Part shown: one piece after another, positions 1-5,537 of the stretch
Numbering within the stretch: position 1 is the stretch's first letter
How the letters are laid out: each line of letters starts with the position of its first letter
Source: CAZXVW01 sp964644025
GTDB lineage: Bacteria > Acidobacteriota > Terriglobia > Bryobacterales > Bryobacteraceae
Assembly (NCBI GenBank): GCA_964644025.1
Contig: CAZXVW010000253.1
Location: forward strand, 1 to 5,537
DNA length: 5,537 nucleotides
Direction of reading: 5' to 3'
Translations under genes and position numbers: made by a program
Notes under the pieces: model-generated
What the model was told of the DNA's origin: nothing
The model's input: the letters and a program-made list of their open reading frames with translations, nothing else
The model's database searches: none

Positions 1-797
1 GGCGTATAGCTGTGCGCGCCTTTCGCCGGACCCTGCCGCACTCCCTTGGGGAGAAAGACCACCGCCCCATAGCCGCCGCGCGGCCGCAGCGCGTGCACTG
101 TCCCGATGCGTCCGTCTTTCCAGCGCCCGACCACGACGTCCACGTTCTCGCTCGAGGTGCGGGTGACCTCCACGCAGCCGGTGCCCATCAACGCGTATAG
201 CATCTCGATGGGGTGAATCGCGTACCAGGCAAGATCCAGGTAGTGATGCGGTTCCATCGGTCCCGGACCCCAGGTGGCGGCCCCGGTGATTCCATCCGTC
301 TTGATCGCTTCGACGATCTCGCTCCACCGCAGCGAGGAAGACGAGAACCACGGCACGCCGGCTTGCTTGGCCAGCCGGGCGATCTCCCGGGCGTCGGCCA
401 GCGTCGAGGCCAGCGGCTTGTCGATGAACAGCGGCTTGCCCGCGGCGATCACCTGCCGGGCCTGGCGCAGGTGCGGCCGCCCGTCGACGCTCTCCAGGAG
501 AATCCCGTCCACCTTCTTGCACAGGCTCGGGATGTCCGCTACCAGCTCGACATGCCACTGCTCGCGAAGTTCGGTCGCAAATTTGTCCACGCGCGTATAG
601 CTGGCTTCCACGTCCGGACTGCCGCCCTTGTAAGCCGCCACCACGCGGGCGCCATCGACGTGGTCAGGTCCCGGCGGGCCGTTGAACGCCTTCGTAAACG
701 CGATCACGTGCGATGTGTCCGTGCCGATGATTCCCAGTCGAAGCTCGGCGGCGAAACCCCAAGAAACAGCCAGCAGCAGCAAACACAACGTTTTCAC
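1..797 (-). CDS. Secreted Gfo/Idh/MocA-family oxidoreductase, 3' end cut off by the window edge
   Basis: The frame is open from GTG 797 to the left edge, giving 265 visible codons; the C-terminus is missing. Residues 1-17 form a Sec-type signal peptide: a Lys, a Leu-rich core, then FAA before Glu18. A Rossmann NAD(P)-binding start follows (LGIIGTDTSHV, residues 21-31). The family's EKP signature appears as FIDKP at 124-128, and its Lys127 normally takes part in catalysis and cofactor binding. The segment WYAIHPIEMLYALMG (191-205) supplies the conserved His195 of the substrate domain. Such enzymes oxidise or reduce sugars, inositols or related polyols; the substrate cannot be read here. The start is fixed by AGGAGGA at 804-810, 6 nt upstream; the nearby ATG at 802 meets TGA after one codon. 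It lies 15 nt after the GH29-like gene and is probably cotranscribed with it. Family call is firm, exact reaction unknown. Confidence 0.88.
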   Translation of the reverse strand, partial: MKTLCLLLLAVSWGFAAELRLGIIGTDTSHVIAFTKAFNGPPGPDHVDGARVVAAYKGGSPDVEASYTRVDKFATELREQWHVELVADIPSLCKKVDGILLESVDGRPHLRQARQVIAAGKPLFIDKPLASTLADAREIARLAKQAGVPWFSSSSLRWSEIVEAIKTDGITGAATWGPGPMEPHHYLDLAWYAIHPIEMLYALMGTGCVEVTRTSSENVDVVVGRWKDGRIGTVHALRPRGGYGAVVFLPKGVRQGPAKGAHSYT

Positions 798-803
798 CGC
801 ATA

Positions 804-810
804 TCCTCCT
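804..810 (-). promoter_or_regulatory. Strong Shine-Dalgarno for the oxidoreductase gene
   Basis: The minus strand reads AGGAGGA, ending 6 nt before GTG 797. It decides the start codon of the oxidoreductase. It sits wholly in the 15-nt gap after the TGA of the upstream GH29-like gene, so the second gene of the pair can be initiated independently on a shared transcript. Confidence 0.85.
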
Positions 811-812
811 TC

Positions 813-2000
813 TCACTCGCCCGGAAAACCGTTGACGCGCAGCCGGCGGCCCACCTCGCGCAGCGTGCGGACATCGGCCGGATGAAGGGAGCCATCGCCC
901 CGCGGACCGACATTGAGCAGCAGGTTGGCGCGGACTGTCCGGGCGTAGATCAACAGTTCCATCACCTCATCCGGGCCCAGGTGCCGCGCCTGTTCATCGT
1001 TGATCCAGCCGCCCGGCTCGCCCACCCCGTCGCGGTTGTGGCATTCCTGCATCGTTGTGTTGATTTCGGCGGCCATCTTGCGAAACAGCTTCCAGCGCTC
1101 GTCTCCGTAAGTCTTTTTCCATCGCTGGAGCCGGACCTCCCACCGCTGCTGCCGCAGCTTGCTCTCCCATTCGTACGGCGCTGGCAGCAGGAAGTGTTCC
1201 GGCGTGCGGAAATCTTCCTCCCCGATGGCGCCGTCCTTGAACGAGATCAGGCATTGCGGCTGGAGGGAACGGACGAAGGCGTAAGTTTCGGCAAGCCTGG
1301 TGTAATTCTCCGGGTTCCGGTGGTAAGGACCGATGCCGTCAAACCAGATTCCGGCGATCGGCCCGTACTGCGTGAGCAGTTCCCTCAGCACCGTCCGATT
1401 CCGCTCGAGATGCTCTTTGTCGGTCCGGGCCACCTCCGGCGGCACGTACAGGAACAGGCCCAGACCCCGCTCGCGGCAGGCCGCGGCCAGCTCGGCCACC
1501 AGATCGCGATGCGCGGGCGAGTTCACGCTGGTGAACTTCGTCACCGTGGTGCGGTACATATACAGGCCGCCCAGATGCTTGGTCGTAAAGGTCACGTAAC
1601 GCATGCCCGCCTCCCGGGCGAGATCACAGATCCGGCCGGCGTCGAAATTCCTGGCGTCAAACTGGTTGAACAGTTCCCGCTTGATGCGGAGGGCCTTCCT
1701 GGCGGCGGGGTTCGACGCGGAAAGCTTTTCCAGCCTCTCCGGATTCTCCCCGATGAGTTCCATCACCTCGTCACTCCCGGCCCGCTCGATCAGCCCGGGC
1801 TTGCCTCGCTCGAGCAGGCTGGCCAGCGCATAATGAACGAACATCCCAAACTTCGCCTGGCGGAACCATTCCTGGGCCGCCCGGCGGGGGCTTCGCGCGT
1901 ACTCTGTTTCGTAACCCCTAAGATAGGACGGCGTTTCCGCCCCGGCGCAGAAAACCACGGCAGCCGCCAGCAGCACGAGGAAGCGTCTCATGACCGGCAT
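813..2000 (-). CDS. Secreted GH29 (alpha-L-fucosidase-like) glycoside hydrolase with a divergent active site
   Basis: This 395-aa protein is close to the catalytic-domain length of family GH29, retaining enzymes that release alpha-L-fucose. A signal peptide (MRRFLVLLAAAVVFCAGA, residues 4-21) implies export. GH29 landmarks appear in order: AKFGMFVHYAL (49-59, usually FGxFxHWG), AREAGMRYVTFTTKHLGGL (128-146, usually AKYxxxTxKHHDGF), QYGPIAGIWFDG (211-222) with the presumed nucleophile Asp221, FRTPE (264-268), YEWES (276-280) and NLLLNVGPRGDG (359-370). The second His of KHH is Leu143, HWG is HYA, and no EWY motif is evident, so specificity may differ from fucose or activity may be weak. No C-terminal carbohydrate-binding domain is present. 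Two starts are possible, ATG 2000 and ATG 1991; the latter puts the signal peptide at the very N-terminus. Neither has a Shine-Dalgarno. It is the first gene of a pair with the oxidoreductase and diverges from recG. Confidence 0.87.
   Translation of the reverse strand: MPVMRRFLVLLAAAVVFCAGAETPSYLRGYETEYARSPRRAAQEWFRQAKFGMFVHYALASLLERGKPGLIERAGSDEVMELIGENPERLEKLSASNPAARKALRIKRELFNQFDARNFDAGRICDLAREAGMRYVTFTTKHLGGLYMYRTTVTKFTSVNSPAHRDLVAELAAACRERGLGLFLYVPPEVARTDKEHLERNRTVLRELLTQYGPIAGIWFDGIGPYHRNPENYTRLAETYAFVRSLQPQCLISFKDGAIGEEDFRTPEHFLLPAPYEWESKLRQQRWEVRLQRWKKTYGDERWKLFRKMAAEINTTMQECHNRDGVGEPGGWINDEQARHLGPDEVMELLIYARTVRANLLLNVGPRGDGSLHPADVRTLREVGRRLRVNGFPGE
1977..1983 (+). promoter_or_regulatory. 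Possible ribosome-binding site for the upstream recG start
   Basis: GAGGAAG ends 6 nt before ATG 1990 and is the only Shine-Dalgarno-like sequence near any of the three candidate recG starts (ATG 1990, GTG 2020, ATG 2041). It favours ATG 1990. It lies within the signal-peptide codons of the opposing GH29-like gene, so it could also be a chance match. Confidence 0.4.
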
Positions 2001-4116
2001 TGTACACTATGGATTCCCGGTGGATCTGTCAACTCCAATCATGTACGTCAAGGGCGTCGGCCCCCCGCGGGCCTCCGCTCTGGAGGCAAAAGGCATTCGC
2101 ACGGTCGAGGATCTGCTCCTCTACGCCCCGTTCCGCTACGAGGATCGCTCCAACGTCAAACCCATCTCCGAACTGGCGCCGGGGGAGACCGCCACCGTGA
2201 TCGCCCAGGTCCGCTCGGCGCGCCTGGCTGCCTTCCAGCGGCGCCGGCTGGGGCTTTTCGAGGCCACCTTTGCGGACGGCTCGGGCGCGGTACTGACCGG
2301 CAAATGGTTCCACGGCGGTTACCTGGCCAACATACTCGAGCCCGGTCAACTGATCGCCCTGTTCGGAAAGGTGGAGTTCGACAGCTACACCCGCGGCCTG
2401 GTGATGATGCACCCGGAGTACGAAATCCTCGCCGCCGAAGACGACGCGGAAAGCTCACTCCATACCGGCCGGATCGTGCCCATTTATGAAGCGGCGGGCA
2501 AAATCACCACGCGCGTGTTTCGCACGCTCATCCACCGGGTCCTGGAAACGCTCGCCCCGCTGGAGGACCCGCTGCCGGAAGCCATCCGCCGGCGCCTGAA
2601 GCTTCCCGCGCTGTGGGAATCGATCCAGGCGCTCCATTTCCCTCCTCCCGGCACGGATCTCCGGACGCTGAACGCCTTCCGGTCGCCGGCCCATTACCGG
2701 CTCATCTTCGAGGAATTCTTCTGGCTGGAGTGCGGCCTGAGCTTAAAGCGTTCCCGGGCGAGGCTCAGGCCGGGCATCGCCTTCAAACTCAATGACCGCG
2801 TGCGGGAGAAAGTCAAGCTGATGCTGCCGTTCAAACCCACCGGCGCCCAGAAACGGGTGCTCGGTGAGATTGCGCGCGACATGGCCTCGGACCGTCCGAT
2901 GAGCCGCATGCTCGAAGGCGACGTCGGCAGCGGCAAGACGCTGGTGGCGGCCGAGGCGGCCATCATCGCCATCGAGAACCGCCATCAGGTCGCCGTCCTG
3001 GCCCCCACTGAGATCCTCGCCGTTCAGCATTATCTGTACTTCAAGAACCTGTTTGCGAAGCCCGGCTATGCGGTGGGACTGCTGGTGGGCTCGATGAGCC
3101 AGAAGGAAAAAAAGCAAATCAAGAAACTGCTGGCTGGCGGCTTCCTTCCCGTCGTGGTCGGCACCCACGCGCTGCTTGAAGAGGATGTGGAATTCCACCG
3201 CCTCGGTCTGGTCATCATCGACGAGCAGCACCGCTTCGGCGTCATGCAACGCGCCCGGCTGATGCAGAAGGGAGTCCACCCCGACGTCCTGGTCATGACC
3301 GCCACGCCCATCCCGCGGACGCTGGCGCTCACCATCTACGGGGATCTCGACACCTCGATCCTCGACGAGATGCCCCCGGGCCGCAAGCCGGTTAAAACCT
3401 TCCACGTCACCGAATCGCGCATCGAACAGGTCTACAGCTTCCTGCGCAAGGAGATCGACAAAGGCCGCCAGGCGTACGTCGTCTACCCGGTCATCGAGGA
3501 ATCGGAAACACCGGCGCTCAAGGCGGCGGAAAAGATGTACCGCCATCTCGCCGAGGTCGTCTTCCCGGGGGTGCCGGTCGGCCTGCTCCACGGCCGCCTG
3601 CCCGCCGGCGAGAAGGAAGCCGTCATGAACCGCTTCAAGGAGGGCGCCATCAAGATCCTCGTCTCTACGACGGTCATCGAGGTGGGCGTGGACGTTCCGA
3701 ACGCCACCCTCATGGTGATCGAGCAAGCCGAACGCTTCGGCCTGGCGCAACTGCACCAGCTTCGTGGCCGTGTGGGCCGGGGGGCTGCGCAGAGCTATTG
3801 CATTCTGGTCACCGGAAAACTGACCGAGGCCGGCCGCGAGCGCATCCGCACGCTCGTGGAATCCAACGATGGTTTCCACATCGCCGAAATGGATCTCCGC
3901 CTTCGCGGTCCCGGCGAATTCTTCGGCACCCGCCAGTCCGGCCTGCCGGCGTTTCGTATCGGCAATATCGTCCGGGACCAGGACCTTCTCGAGCTGGCCC
4001 GCAACGAAGCCGCCGCCTTCATCGAGCATCCGCCTTCGGAGGAGGAACTCCGCCGCGCGGTGGCCTACATTCGGAACCACTGGCAGCGGCGCTACGGGCT
4101 GGTGCAGGTGGGATAA
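1990..4116 (+). CDS. recG: ATP-dependent DNA helicase RecG
   Basis: RecG is a cytoplasmic monomeric dsDNA translocase that reverses stalled replication forks and branch-migrates Holliday junctions. The 708 aa match the usual length (about 690 in E. coli). An N-terminal wedge/OB region begins at PIMYVKGVGPPRA and YAPFRYEDR. The superfamily 2 helicase motifs follow: Walker A GDVGSGKT (310-317), motif II DEQHRFG (411-417), motif III TATPIPR (437-443), motif V VSTTVIEVGVDVPNA (558-572) and motif VI QLRGRVGRG (590-598). The C-terminal RecG-specific translocation segment reads RGPGEFFGTRQSGLP (639-653). All key residues are intact. Start choice is open: ATG 1990 has a plausible ribosome-binding site, GTG 2020 gives the compact family N-terminus (M)DLSTPIMYVKGVGP, and ATG 2041 would cut into it. 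rsmD follows 59 nt downstream. Confidence 0.97.
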   Translation: MTGIVHYGFPVDLSTPIMYVKGVGPPRASALEAKGIRTVEDLLLYAPFRYEDRSNVKPISELAPGETATVIAQVRSARLAAFQRRRLGLFEATFADGSGAVLTGKWFHGGYLANILEPGQLIALFGKVEFDSYTRGLVMMHPEYEILAAEDDAESSLHTGRIVPIYEAAGKITTRVFRTLIHRVLETLAPLEDPLPEAIRRRLKLPALWESIQALHFPPPGTDLRTLNAFRSPAHYRLIFEEFFWLECGLSLKRSRARLRPGIAFKLNDRVREKVKLMLPFKPTGAQKRVLGEIARDMASDRPMSRMLEGDVGSGKTLVAAEAAIIAIENRHQVAVLAPTEILAVQHYLYFKNLFAKPGYAVGLLVGSMSQKEKKQIKKLLAGGFLPVVVGTHALLEEDVEFHRLGLVIIDEQHRFGVMQRARLMQKGVHPDVLVMTATPIPRTLALTIYGDLDTSILDEMPPGRKPVKTFHVTESRIEQVYSFLRKEIDKGRQAYVVYPVIEESETPALKAAEKMYRHLAEVVFPGVPVGLLHGRLPAGEKEAVMNRFKEGAIKILVSTTVIEVGVDVPNATLMVIEQAERFGLAQLHQLRGRVGRGAAQSYCILVTGKLTEAGRERIRTLVESNDGFHIAEMDLRLRGPGEFFGTRQSGLPAFRIGNIVRDQDLLELARNEAAAFIEHPPSEEELRRAVAYIRNHWQRRYGLVQVG
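2006..2032 (-). promoter_or_regulatory. Candidate sigma-70-type promoter for the GH29-oxidoreductase pair
   Basis: On the minus strand a perfect -35 hexamer TTGACA (2027-2032) is followed 15 nt later by CATAGT (2006-2011, 4 of 6 match to TATAAT), or 17 nt later by the weaker TAGTGT (2004-2009). Transcription would begin near 1997-2000, at or just before the GH29 start codons, giving a leaderless or nearly leaderless mRNA. This fits the absence of a Shine-Dalgarno there. The element lies inside the 5' coding part of recG if recG starts at 1990. It is a motif match only, with a non-ideal spacing or -10. Confidence 0.35.
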
Positions 4117-4175
4117 GGCGGCCGCGTCGCCCTCACGGCTGTAGTATGCTCGGTGTGCGGAATTCCGCTCTCCCC

Positions 4176-4703
4176 ATGCGCATCATCGCTGGCCAGTTTC
4201 GCAGCCGCCGCATCAAGACGATGCGCGGCCTTCACGTCCGCCCCACCCCGGACCGGCTTCGCGAGACGCTGTTCAACGTGATTACGCCGCGCCTGCCGGG
4301 GGCCATCTTCGTCGACGCCTACGCCGGCTGCGGCGCGGTGGGCCTCGAGGCCCTGAGCCGGGGCGCCGCCCGCGTCATTTTCCTGGAATGGAAACGCTCG
4401 GCGGCCCGGATGATCCAGCAAAACCTTCGCTCGCTCGGCGTCACCGAAGGCTTTGAGATCCACTGCGGCAAAGCAGCGTCCCTGTTGCGCCGCCTCACCG
4501 GGGACATCGTCTTCCTCGACCCGCCATACGCCCTGCAGCACGAGTACCGGCTCTCCCTTGACGTTCTCGGCGAGAACCCGCCGCCGCTCGTCATCGTCCA
4601 GCACGCCTGGCGCCATGAGCTGAACGAGCGCGACGGGAGCCTGCGCCGCACGCGCCTGCTCCGCCAGGGCGACAACGCCCTCAGTTTCTACGAGCCGGAG
4701 TAG
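4176..4703 (+). CDS. rsmD: 16S rRNA (guanine(966)-N(2))-methyltransferase RsmD
   Basis: RsmD uses S-adenosylmethionine to methylate N2 of G966 in helix 31 of 16S rRNA during 30S assembly. The 175-aa product shows the family layout: N-terminal MRIIAGQFRSRRI (1-13), RPTPDRLRETLFNV (22-35), the SAM-binding motif VDAYAGCGAVGLEALSRGA (46-64), the acidic end of the next strand at FLEW, and the catalytic motif IV DPPY (115-118). It is slightly shorter than E. coli RsmD (198 aa), with no missing motif. ATG 4176 is chosen because it begins exactly at the conserved MRIIAG. An in-frame ATG at 4146 would add ten non-conserved residues. Neither has a Shine-Dalgarno. It lies 59 nt after recG on the same strand; recG-rsmD adjacency is common in bacteria, often followed by coaD, which is absent here. 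Confidence 0.95.
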   Translation: MRIIAGQFRSRRIKTMRGLHVRPTPDRLRETLFNVITPRLPGAIFVDAYAGCGAVGLEALSRGAARVIFLEWKRSAARMIQQNLRSLGVTEGFEIHCGKAASLLRRLTGDIVFLDPPYALQHEYRLSLDVLGENPPPLVIVQHAWRHELNERDGSLRRTRLLRQGDNALSFYEPE

Positions 4704-4705
4704 CG

Positions 4706-4738
4706 GCTTCCAGAAACGCGCCGCTATAGACTGGAAGC
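4706..4738 (+). promoter_or_regulatory. 8-bp inverted repeat enclosing a -10-like box and including the cyclase gene's ribosome-binding site
   Basis: GCTTCCAG (4706-4713) and CTGGAAGC (4731-4738) are perfect reverse complements separated by 17 nt. The left arm begins 2 nt after the rsmD stop. A -10-like TATAGA (4725-4730) abuts the right arm, and the right arm contains GGAAG (4733-4737), the likely ribosome-binding sequence 4 nt before ATG 4742. No clear -35 is seen. It could be an operator, or an RNA hairpin masking the ribosome-binding site on read-through transcripts from recG-rsmD. The dyad is seen directly; its function is inferred. Confidence 0.5.
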
Positions 4739-4741
4739 ATA

Positions 4742-5404
4742 ATGCCGCGCTTTATTGAGGTCAGCCATCCGGTGCGGGATGGCATGAAGACCTATCCCGG
4801 TCTGCCCGAGCCGCGCTCGGAGGTGTTGTGGAATTACGAGGCCTCACGGATCCATTACGCGGGCCAGGCGGAGTTCTTCATCGCCTCCTTGCATCTCTGC
4901 GGCAATACGGGCACTTACGTGGACGCCCCGATCCACCGCTACCGGGGAGGCGCGGACCTGGCCGGATACCCGCTGGAGAAGCTGGCCCACCTGGAAACCG
5001 CTGTGGTTCAGGCAACAGCTTTGCCGGGCCGCGGCATTGGCCCGGAGCTTTTCGAGGGCCTGCCGCTCGGCGGCCGCGCCGTCTTGTTCCACACCGGCTG
5101 GTCCCGGCGCTGGGGCAGCCCCGCCTATTTCGAGCCGGCTCCGTTTCTCACCCGCGCCGGTGCCGAAGCTTTGCGGGACGCTGGGGCGGCGTTTGTCGGT
5201 ATTGACTCGCTGAACATTGATGACACCGCGGATCCGGCCCGCCCGGCGCATACCATCCTGCTCGGCGCAGGCATCCCGGTTTGCGAACACATGACGAACC
5301 TCGCCGCGGTCCCGCCCTCCGGCGGACGCCTCCACGCGGTGCCCATCGCCTGGGTCGGCGGCGCCAGCTTCCCCGTCCGGGCCTACATCATCGTCAATGC
5401 GTAG
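4742..5404 (+). CDS. Cyclase-family metal-dependent hydrolase (kynurenine-formamidase-like)
   Basis: The 220-aa cytoplasmic protein matches the cyclase/KynB family (Pfam Cyclase, PF04199), metal hydrolases whose members include arylformamidase (N-formylkynurenine to kynurenine) and polyketide cyclase-like enzymes. It opens with the family start FIEVSHPVRDGMKTYPG (4-20). The metal-site region reads NTGTYVDAPIHRY (55-67), where KynB has HxGTHxDxPxH. Asp61 and His65 are kept, but the first two His positions are Asn55 and Tyr59. The C-terminal part has GIDSLNIDD (153-161), His170 in HTILLGAGIP, Glu182 in CEHMTNL, and ends in a PVRAYIIVN strand. No other tryptophan-catabolic gene is present, so kynurenine formamidase activity should not be assumed. 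ATG 4742 is preceded by GGAAG, lying in one arm of an inverted repeat. It follows rsmD by 38 nt and may be cotranscribed or have its own promoter. Confidence 0.87.
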   Translation: MPRFIEVSHPVRDGMKTYPGLPEPRSEVLWNYEASRIHYAGQAEFFIASLHLCGNTGTYVDAPIHRYRGGADLAGYPLEKLAHLETAVVQATALPGRGIGPELFEGLPLGGRAVLFHTGWSRRWGSPAYFEPAPFLTRAGAEALRDAGAAFVGIDSLNIDDTADPARPAHTILLGAGIPVCEHMTNLAAVPPSGGRLHAVPIAWVGGASFPVRAYIIVNA

Positions 5405-5447
5405 CCCTCTTGCCCTTGGGCCGGACGAACCCCCCTCCCGCCAACCC

Positions 5448-5480
5448 GACCACCGGCCCCGGACCACCGACCAGAGACCA
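5448..5480. repeat. Short GACCA-type degenerate repeats in the terminal intergenic region
   Basis: GACCA occurs at 5448, 5462, 5469 and 5476; the last three are in exact 7-nt register (GACCACC, GACCAGA, GACCAGG), and GACCACCG occurs twice (5448-5455, 5462-5469). The surrounding stretch is pyrimidine-biased and noncoding. It resembles low-complexity intergenic filler rather than a known element. Confidence 0.5.
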
Positions 5481-5486
5481 GGAACG

Positions 5487-5512
5487 TCCGGGACTGTCCC
5501 CTGTGTCCCGGA
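5487..5512. repeat. Perfect 8-bp-stem hairpin downstream of the cyclase gene
   Basis: TCCGGGAC (5487-5494) pairs with GTCCCGGA (5505-5512) around a 10-nt loop. A smaller palindrome GGGACTGTCCC (5490-5500) and a second possible pairing GTGTCC (5503-5508) with GGACAC (5525-5530) compete with it. No T-tract follows, so it is not a classical intrinsic terminator. It lies 83 nt after the cyclase stop codon. It may be a terminator-like structure or one copy of an interspersed palindromic repeat that continues past the window edge. The rest of 5405-5537 shows no gene. Confidence 0.5.
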
Positions 5513-5537
5513 GCGCAGCGGAGTGGACACTGGCGGA

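Noticed and set aside
2..601. GCGTATAGC occurring three times (2-10, 193-201, 593-601)
   Set aside because: All copies lie in the oxidoreductase coding sequence, two as the same Ser-Tyr-Thr codons, with irregular spacing and no dyad structure. Chance or codon choice explains them.
213..2489. A 758-codon open frame on the plus strand, the longest in the window
   Set aside because: It runs antisense through the GH29-like gene and most of the oxidoreductase gene, then enters recG in the wrong frame. It is rich in Arg, Pro, Gly and His with no recognisable domain, as expected for a shadow frame in GC-rich DNA.
2743..4080. A 445-codon minus-strand frame
   Set aside because: It is fully antisense to the helicase core of recG, whose motifs are all intact; the antisense protein has no recognisable motif.
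4117..4131. GC-rich GGCG/CGCC pairing after recG as a terminator
   Set aside because: The stem is only 4 bp, there is no T-tract, and the next gene follows closely on the same strand.
4142..4147. TAGTAT as a separate promoter for rsmD
   Set aside because: No -35 sequence lies at a suitable distance, and the 59-nt gap fits cotranscription with recG; too weak to list as a feature.
3798..4175. Upstream extension of the rsmD frame to 301 aa
   Set aside because: The extra 126 residues overlap recG in another frame, are Arg/Pro-rich and lack conservation signs; the family N-terminus MRIIAG begins exactly at 4176.
4844..5530. A 228-codon minus-strand frame covering the cyclase gene and the tail repeats
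   Set aside because: It is antisense to a clear cyclase-family gene, and its N-terminal part translates the low-complexity intergenic repeats.

Overview
The window is GC-rich and gene-dense, with strong G/C preference at third codon positions. Gene content and sequence style suggest an environmental Acidobacteriota bacterium, possibly Bryobacterales/Solibacter-like: secreted sugar-directed proteins, an exported Gfo/Idh/MocA oxidoreductase, and a RecG whose N-terminus reads DLSTPIMYVKGVGP. This placement is an inference from style and was not tested by any search.

Left part (1-2000, minus strand). Two genes run leftward as a probable operon. The first is a secreted glycoside hydrolase family 29 (alpha-L-fucosidase-like) protein at 813-2000. 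The second, after a 15-nt gap that holds a strong Shine-Dalgarno, is a secreted Gfo/Idh/MocA-family oxidoreductase that starts at GTG 797 and runs off the left edge. Both carry N-terminal signal peptides. Together they look like an extracytoplasmic sugar-processing pair.

Middle and right (1990-5404, plus strand). recG (branch-migrating DNA helicase), rsmD (16S rRNA G966 N2-methyltransferase) and a cyclase-family (kynurenine-formamidase-like) metal hydrolase follow each other, with gaps of 59 and 38 nt. recG diverges from the GH29 gene, and the two share a single CATG that provides a start codon on each strand. A perfect 8-bp inverted repeat lies in the rsmD-cyclase gap; it encloses a -10-like box and includes the ribosome-binding sequence of the cyclase gene.

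Right edge (5405-5537). Noncoding, with GACCA-type short repeats and an 8-bp-stem hairpin that could be a terminator or an interspersed intergenic repeat.

I see no CRISPR array, tRNA, rRNA, transposase or phage gene. recG and rsmD are ordinary housekeeping genes. The unusual points are the degenerate active-site motifs in the GH29-like protein, the atypical metal motif in the cyclase-family protein, the shared start at the divergent junction, and the dyad in front of the cyclase gene. I found no convincing new multi-gene system.
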